Shown here: piece by piece, positions 61,775-64,000 of the stretch
Position numbering within the stretch: the stretch's first letter is position 1
Layout of the letters: the number at the start of each line of letters is the position of its first letter
Assembly (NCBI RefSeq): GCF_042685645.1
Contig: NZ_JBHUNX010000001.1
Coordinates: forward strand, 2,170,001 to 2,234,000
From: Salininema proteolyticum
GTDB lineage: Bacteria > Actinomycetota > Actinomycetes > Mycobacteriales > Micromonosporaceae
Direction: 5' to 3'
DNA: 64,000 nucleotides
Notes under the pieces: generated by a model
Database searches by the model: none
Seen by the model: only the letters and a program-made list of their open reading frames with translations
Told to the model about the DNA's origin: nothing
Program-made: the position numbers and the translations under genes

Positions 61775-61791
61775 TTAGGATAGCCTATCCT
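61775..61791. promoter_or_regulatory. Iron box (IdeR/DmdR-type) of the siderophore operon
   Basis: TTAGGATAGCCTATCCT has the inverted repeat AGGATAG-C-CTATCCT and matches the actinobacterial iron-box TTAGGTTAGGCTAACCT pattern with few changes. It lies 6 bp upstream of the ATPase ATG, implying repression by iron-loaded IdeR/DmdR. Confidence 0.85.
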
Positions 61792-61835
61792 CTTCACCGG
61801 GGACACCCCGGACCTGGTCACAATCCGGTCACGGC

Positions 61836-62921
61836 TCAAACCTTGTTGTACGCGTACAGGTTCCAGTCGCCCATGATCCCGATGAGCTTGTCGGCGTACT
61901 TCGGGTCGGTGGCGTACCCGGCCTTCTGCAGCTCGCGGGCGAACCGCTTCGGGTCGCCCCTGTGCGCCATGGCCTGAGCGTAGCGGGACCAGCCGGAGAG
62001 GAGCTCGCCGTGGTCGCGGTAGGAGTCGGCGATGGACCGATAGGCCCGGAACGTCGCGTCCTGGTTCTCACAGGAGCCCGACGGCGTGCACTCGAAGGTC
62101 CCGTAGTCGCGGCAGCCGACGGCGAAGTCCCCGGGCGACCCGAAGCACTTCATGCCGAAGATGTTGTGGTCCTCCACGGCGAGGGCGCTCTCGCCCCAGC
62201 CGGTTTCGAGAACGGCCTGGGCGAGCGTGACCGAGGCGGGGACGCCGGTCCGGCGCTGCGACTCCTGGGCCGCCGCGGAATGGCGGTCGATGAACCCCTG
62301 GTGCCCGCCGCGCGGGAAGGTCGGCGCGTCCTGGCCGCACCAGGGCAGCCACGGCCGGCCTCCGCTCCAGGAGACGTACCTGCCCGAGACGTGGCGGCCC
62401 TTCCCCAGTCGGTACCAGGCGTTGTCCCCCTCGATGCGCGTGCCCCAGACCTGGCACGAGACCGTGACGCCGCTGCCGTCCTCGAGGCGGTCGACGACGG
62501 ACGAGCCCGTGGAGGCGCGCTCGCGGACGTTGAGGCTCGCTCCGCCGGCAGAGACCTTCGCCGAGGTGGCCGAGGTCTTCCCCGCCTCGCACCACGCCAC
62601 GGGGAACTTGGTCGACCAGTCGAGGTAGGCGTTGCTCAGCCAGCGGTCCTTTCCTATCGCCACCCAGGTGGAGGTGCGGCGCGAGGCCCCGTCGACCATC
62701 TCCCCGCGGACCTTGCAGGAGGGCTCGACCCTCGTTCCGTGGTCGAGGTCGCCGACGTCCTCGTGGGTCGCCGAGGGGCCGGAGCGGACGTTGAGGTGCC
62801 CGCCCGGAACGTTCACCGCTCCCACCGGCTGCGCCGCGTGGGCGGGCTCGGCGGCGACCGCCCCGAGTCCCAGTACGAGCGCCAATGAGGCGATAGTGAC
62901 AGTCATCATACGTTGGGCCAT
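61836..62921 (-). CDS. Secreted glucosaminidase with two SH3-like domains
   Basis: A 361-residue precursor with a Sec signal (MAQRMMTVTIASLALVLGLG…PAHAA). Two bacterial SH3-like domains follow (GHLNVRSGPSATHEDVGDLD and ASLNVRERASTGSSVVDRLE). The C-terminal glucosaminidase domain (about 205-361) carries SVTLAQAVLETGWGESALAV, with the catalytic Glu in the ETGWGES motif, and NIFGMKCFG and RAYRSIADSYRDHGELLSG. It cleaves peptidoglycan glycan strands (N-acetylglucosaminidase type) outside the cell. The SH3 domains probably bind the wall. Confidence 0.92.
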   Translation of the reverse strand: MAQRMMTVTIASLALVLGLGAVAAEPAHAAQPVGAVNVPGGHLNVRSGPSATHEDVGDLDHGTRVEPSCKVRGEMVDGASRRTSTWVAIGKDRWLSNAYLDWSTKFPVAWCEAGKTSATSAKVSAGGASLNVRERASTGSSVVDRLEDGSGVTVSCQVWGTRIEGDNAWYRLGKGRHVSGRYVSWSGGRPWLPWCGQDAPTFPRGGHQGFIDRHSAAAQESQRRTGVPASVTLAQAVLETGWGESALAVEDHNIFGMKCFGSPGDFAVGCRDYGTFECTPSGSCENQDATFRAYRSIADSYRDHGELLSGWSRYAQAMAHRGDPKRFARELQKAGYATDPKYADKLIGIMGDWNLYAYNKV

Positions 62922-62970
62922 GAACGTAGCCTAATGAACACGCTGTGTCGCATGTCGGGTTCCCGATCTT

Positions 62971-64000
62971 TTACCCCAATCGTTGACTTCCGCCTCGCCG
63001 TGGGCGGCGAGGTTTCCCGGCTAAAGCCCTTGTAGAGCTCGTACGGGTGGGTTCGTGCTTCTTTCCCGGATGGGAGTTTCCAGCGCTGCCGGACTTGTCC
63101 GGTCTTACATGCTGTCCACACGCGTTTTGAGCCTCCGCATGCCCTGCGGCGGCTTGCACGAGGCGTCGTCCCTCGCGTCTGATGTTCTTTTCGGCATTGG
63201 CGTCCCTGTCGTGGACGGCCCCGCACCCGCATTCCCACCGGCGGACCTTCAGGCCTTCCAGCCCGGCTGGTCCGCTCAAGGCCCCGCAGTCGGAGCACAG
63301 CCGGGTGGAGGGGAAAAACCTGTCCACTCGCACGAACGTCCGCCCCGCGCGGGCCGCCTTCGACTCCAGACGGGAGAGGAACAGCCCGAACGATGCGTCC
63401 GCCACCGACTTCGCGGCACGGCCTCGGACCATGCCCTTGACGTTGAGATCCTCGGTATAGATGCTTTGGTTCTCGGCAACTATCCGGGCCACCTGCTTAT
63501 CGATCCAGTCGGAACGGGTGTTCTTGATCTTCTCGTGGACCTTCGCCACTGTGAGGCGTGCCTTGGCCCGGTTGTTGGATCCCTTCTGCTTGCGGGAGAG
63601 CGACCGTTGCGCTTTGCGGAGCTTCCGCTCCAGCCGCCTGAAAAACTTCGGGTTGTCGATCACCCTCCCGCCACGCAGCACAGCGAACGACTTCAATCCT
63701 AGGTCGATCCCGGTGTCCTGGTCGTCGGGGAGCGGGTCGAGCAGGTCCGTCCCGTCATCTACCGCGACTACGAACGACGCGTAGTACTGGCCTGTGGGGG
63801 TCTTGATGATCGTGACCGACGACGGGTTGGAAGGGAGTTCCCGTGACCAGGCGACACGGAGGTTGCCGACCTTGGCGATATAGACTCTGCCGTTGTCTTT
63901 GATCTGGAATCCGCGTCGCGTGTAGCGGGCCGTCTGCGTAGCCGTGCGGCGTTTGAACCGGGGCGGCCCCACCCGCGGACCCTGCCGTTTGCCGGCCTTG
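62971..64000 (-). CDS. tnpB: IS200/IS605-family TnpB nuclease, partial (N-terminus outside)
   Basis: 343 codons are visible; the frame is open to the window edge, so the N-terminus is missing. RuvC motifs are TGIDLGLKSFAVL (Asp), YTEDLNVKGMVRGRA (Glu) and VHDRDANAEKNIRREG (Asp). The zinc finger is CSDCGALSG…WECGCGAVH. The lysine/arginine-rich bridge is RKAQRSLSRKQKGSNN. TnpB is an RNA-guided DNA endonuclease whose guide RNA (omega RNA) overlaps the 3' end of the gene and the right element end (family knowledge). All catalytic residues are intact. No TnpA is visible. Confidence 0.93.
   Translation of the reverse strand, partial: KAGKRQGPRVGPPRFKRRTATQTARYTRRGFQIKDNGRVYIAKVGNLRVAWSRELPSNPSSVTIIKTPTGQYYASFVVAVDDGTDLLDPLPDDQDTGIDLGLKSFAVLRGGRVIDNPKFFRRLERKLRKAQRSLSRKQKGSNNRAKARLTVAKVHEKIKNTRSDWIDKQVARIVAENQSIYTEDLNVKGMVRGRAAKSVADASFGLFLSRLESKAARAGRTFVRVDRFFPSTRLCSDCGALSGPAGLEGLKVRRWECGCGAVHDRDANAEKNIRREGRRLVQAAAGHAEAQNACGQHVRPDKSGSAGNSHPGKKHEPTRTSSTRALAGKPRRPRRGGSQRLG

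Overview
The window is high-GC DNA with actinomycete-style gene content: a twin-arginine-exported LacZ, an ECF41 sigma factor, a Zur-type rpmE2, an IdeR/DmdR-type iron box, a fadA2/fabG4/htdX arrangement as in mycobacteria, and TrmB-like/LuxR regulators. GTG starts and GTGA/ATGA gene overlaps are common. It looks chromosomal. A partial replication-type HTH gene and a group II intron lie at the left edge, and an IS605-type TnpB runs off the right edge. Genus cannot be fixed from the sequence alone.

Layout. 0-2.3 kb: HTH gene start and a group II intron with its reverse transcriptase. 2.4-12.3 kb: a lipid/sterol catabolism region (DUF1330 protein, GMC oxidoreductase, acyl-CoA synthetase, acyl-CoA dehydrogenase, SCP2 protein, TetR regulator, MaoC hydratase, FabG4-type reductase, FadA2-type thiolase). 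Three of its promoters share a 16-bp palindrome, so the TetR gene probably controls a local regulon. 12.4-14.4 kb: a Ro60/Rsr ortholog preceded by two tandem Y-RNA-like ncRNAs that contain circularly permuted tRNA-like modules. This is the most striking feature of the window. 14.5-24.9 kb: a hydrolase remnant, a secreted NlpC/P60 protein with four I36-type repeats, a membrane protein, a thioredoxin-reductase-like FNR, exported beta-galactosidase, a DUF1232 protein and a phosphodiester-glycosidase lipoprotein. 24.9-28.2 kb: an MFS transporter, five tRNA genes (Val, Gly, Cys, Val, Gly), a membrane protein and Zur-type rpmE2.

28.3-38.7 kb: Tex, a two-component system, an MMPL transporter, an ECF41 sigma factor with its AhpD-like partner, a TetR/CurA-type divergent pair and a COG4315-like lipoprotein. 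39-49.2 kb: two paralogous TrmB-like/LuxR regulators, an SDR, a small membrane protein, a 1701-residue secreted subtilase and a lipoprotein. A conserved promoter element occurs both upstream of the subtilase and, as an orphan copy, downstream of it. 49.4-54.2 kb: a WYL regulator, an epoxide-hydrolase homologue lacking its oxyanion-hole segment, an NTF2-like remnant, a P450-ferredoxin pair and a methyltransferase. 54.3-64 kb: a CASTOR/POLLUX-like channel, a macrolide-type glycosyltransferase, an iron-siderophore ABC operon under an iron box, a secreted glucosaminidase with SH3 domains, and TnpB.

All functional statements come from reading motifs and context. No database search was run.
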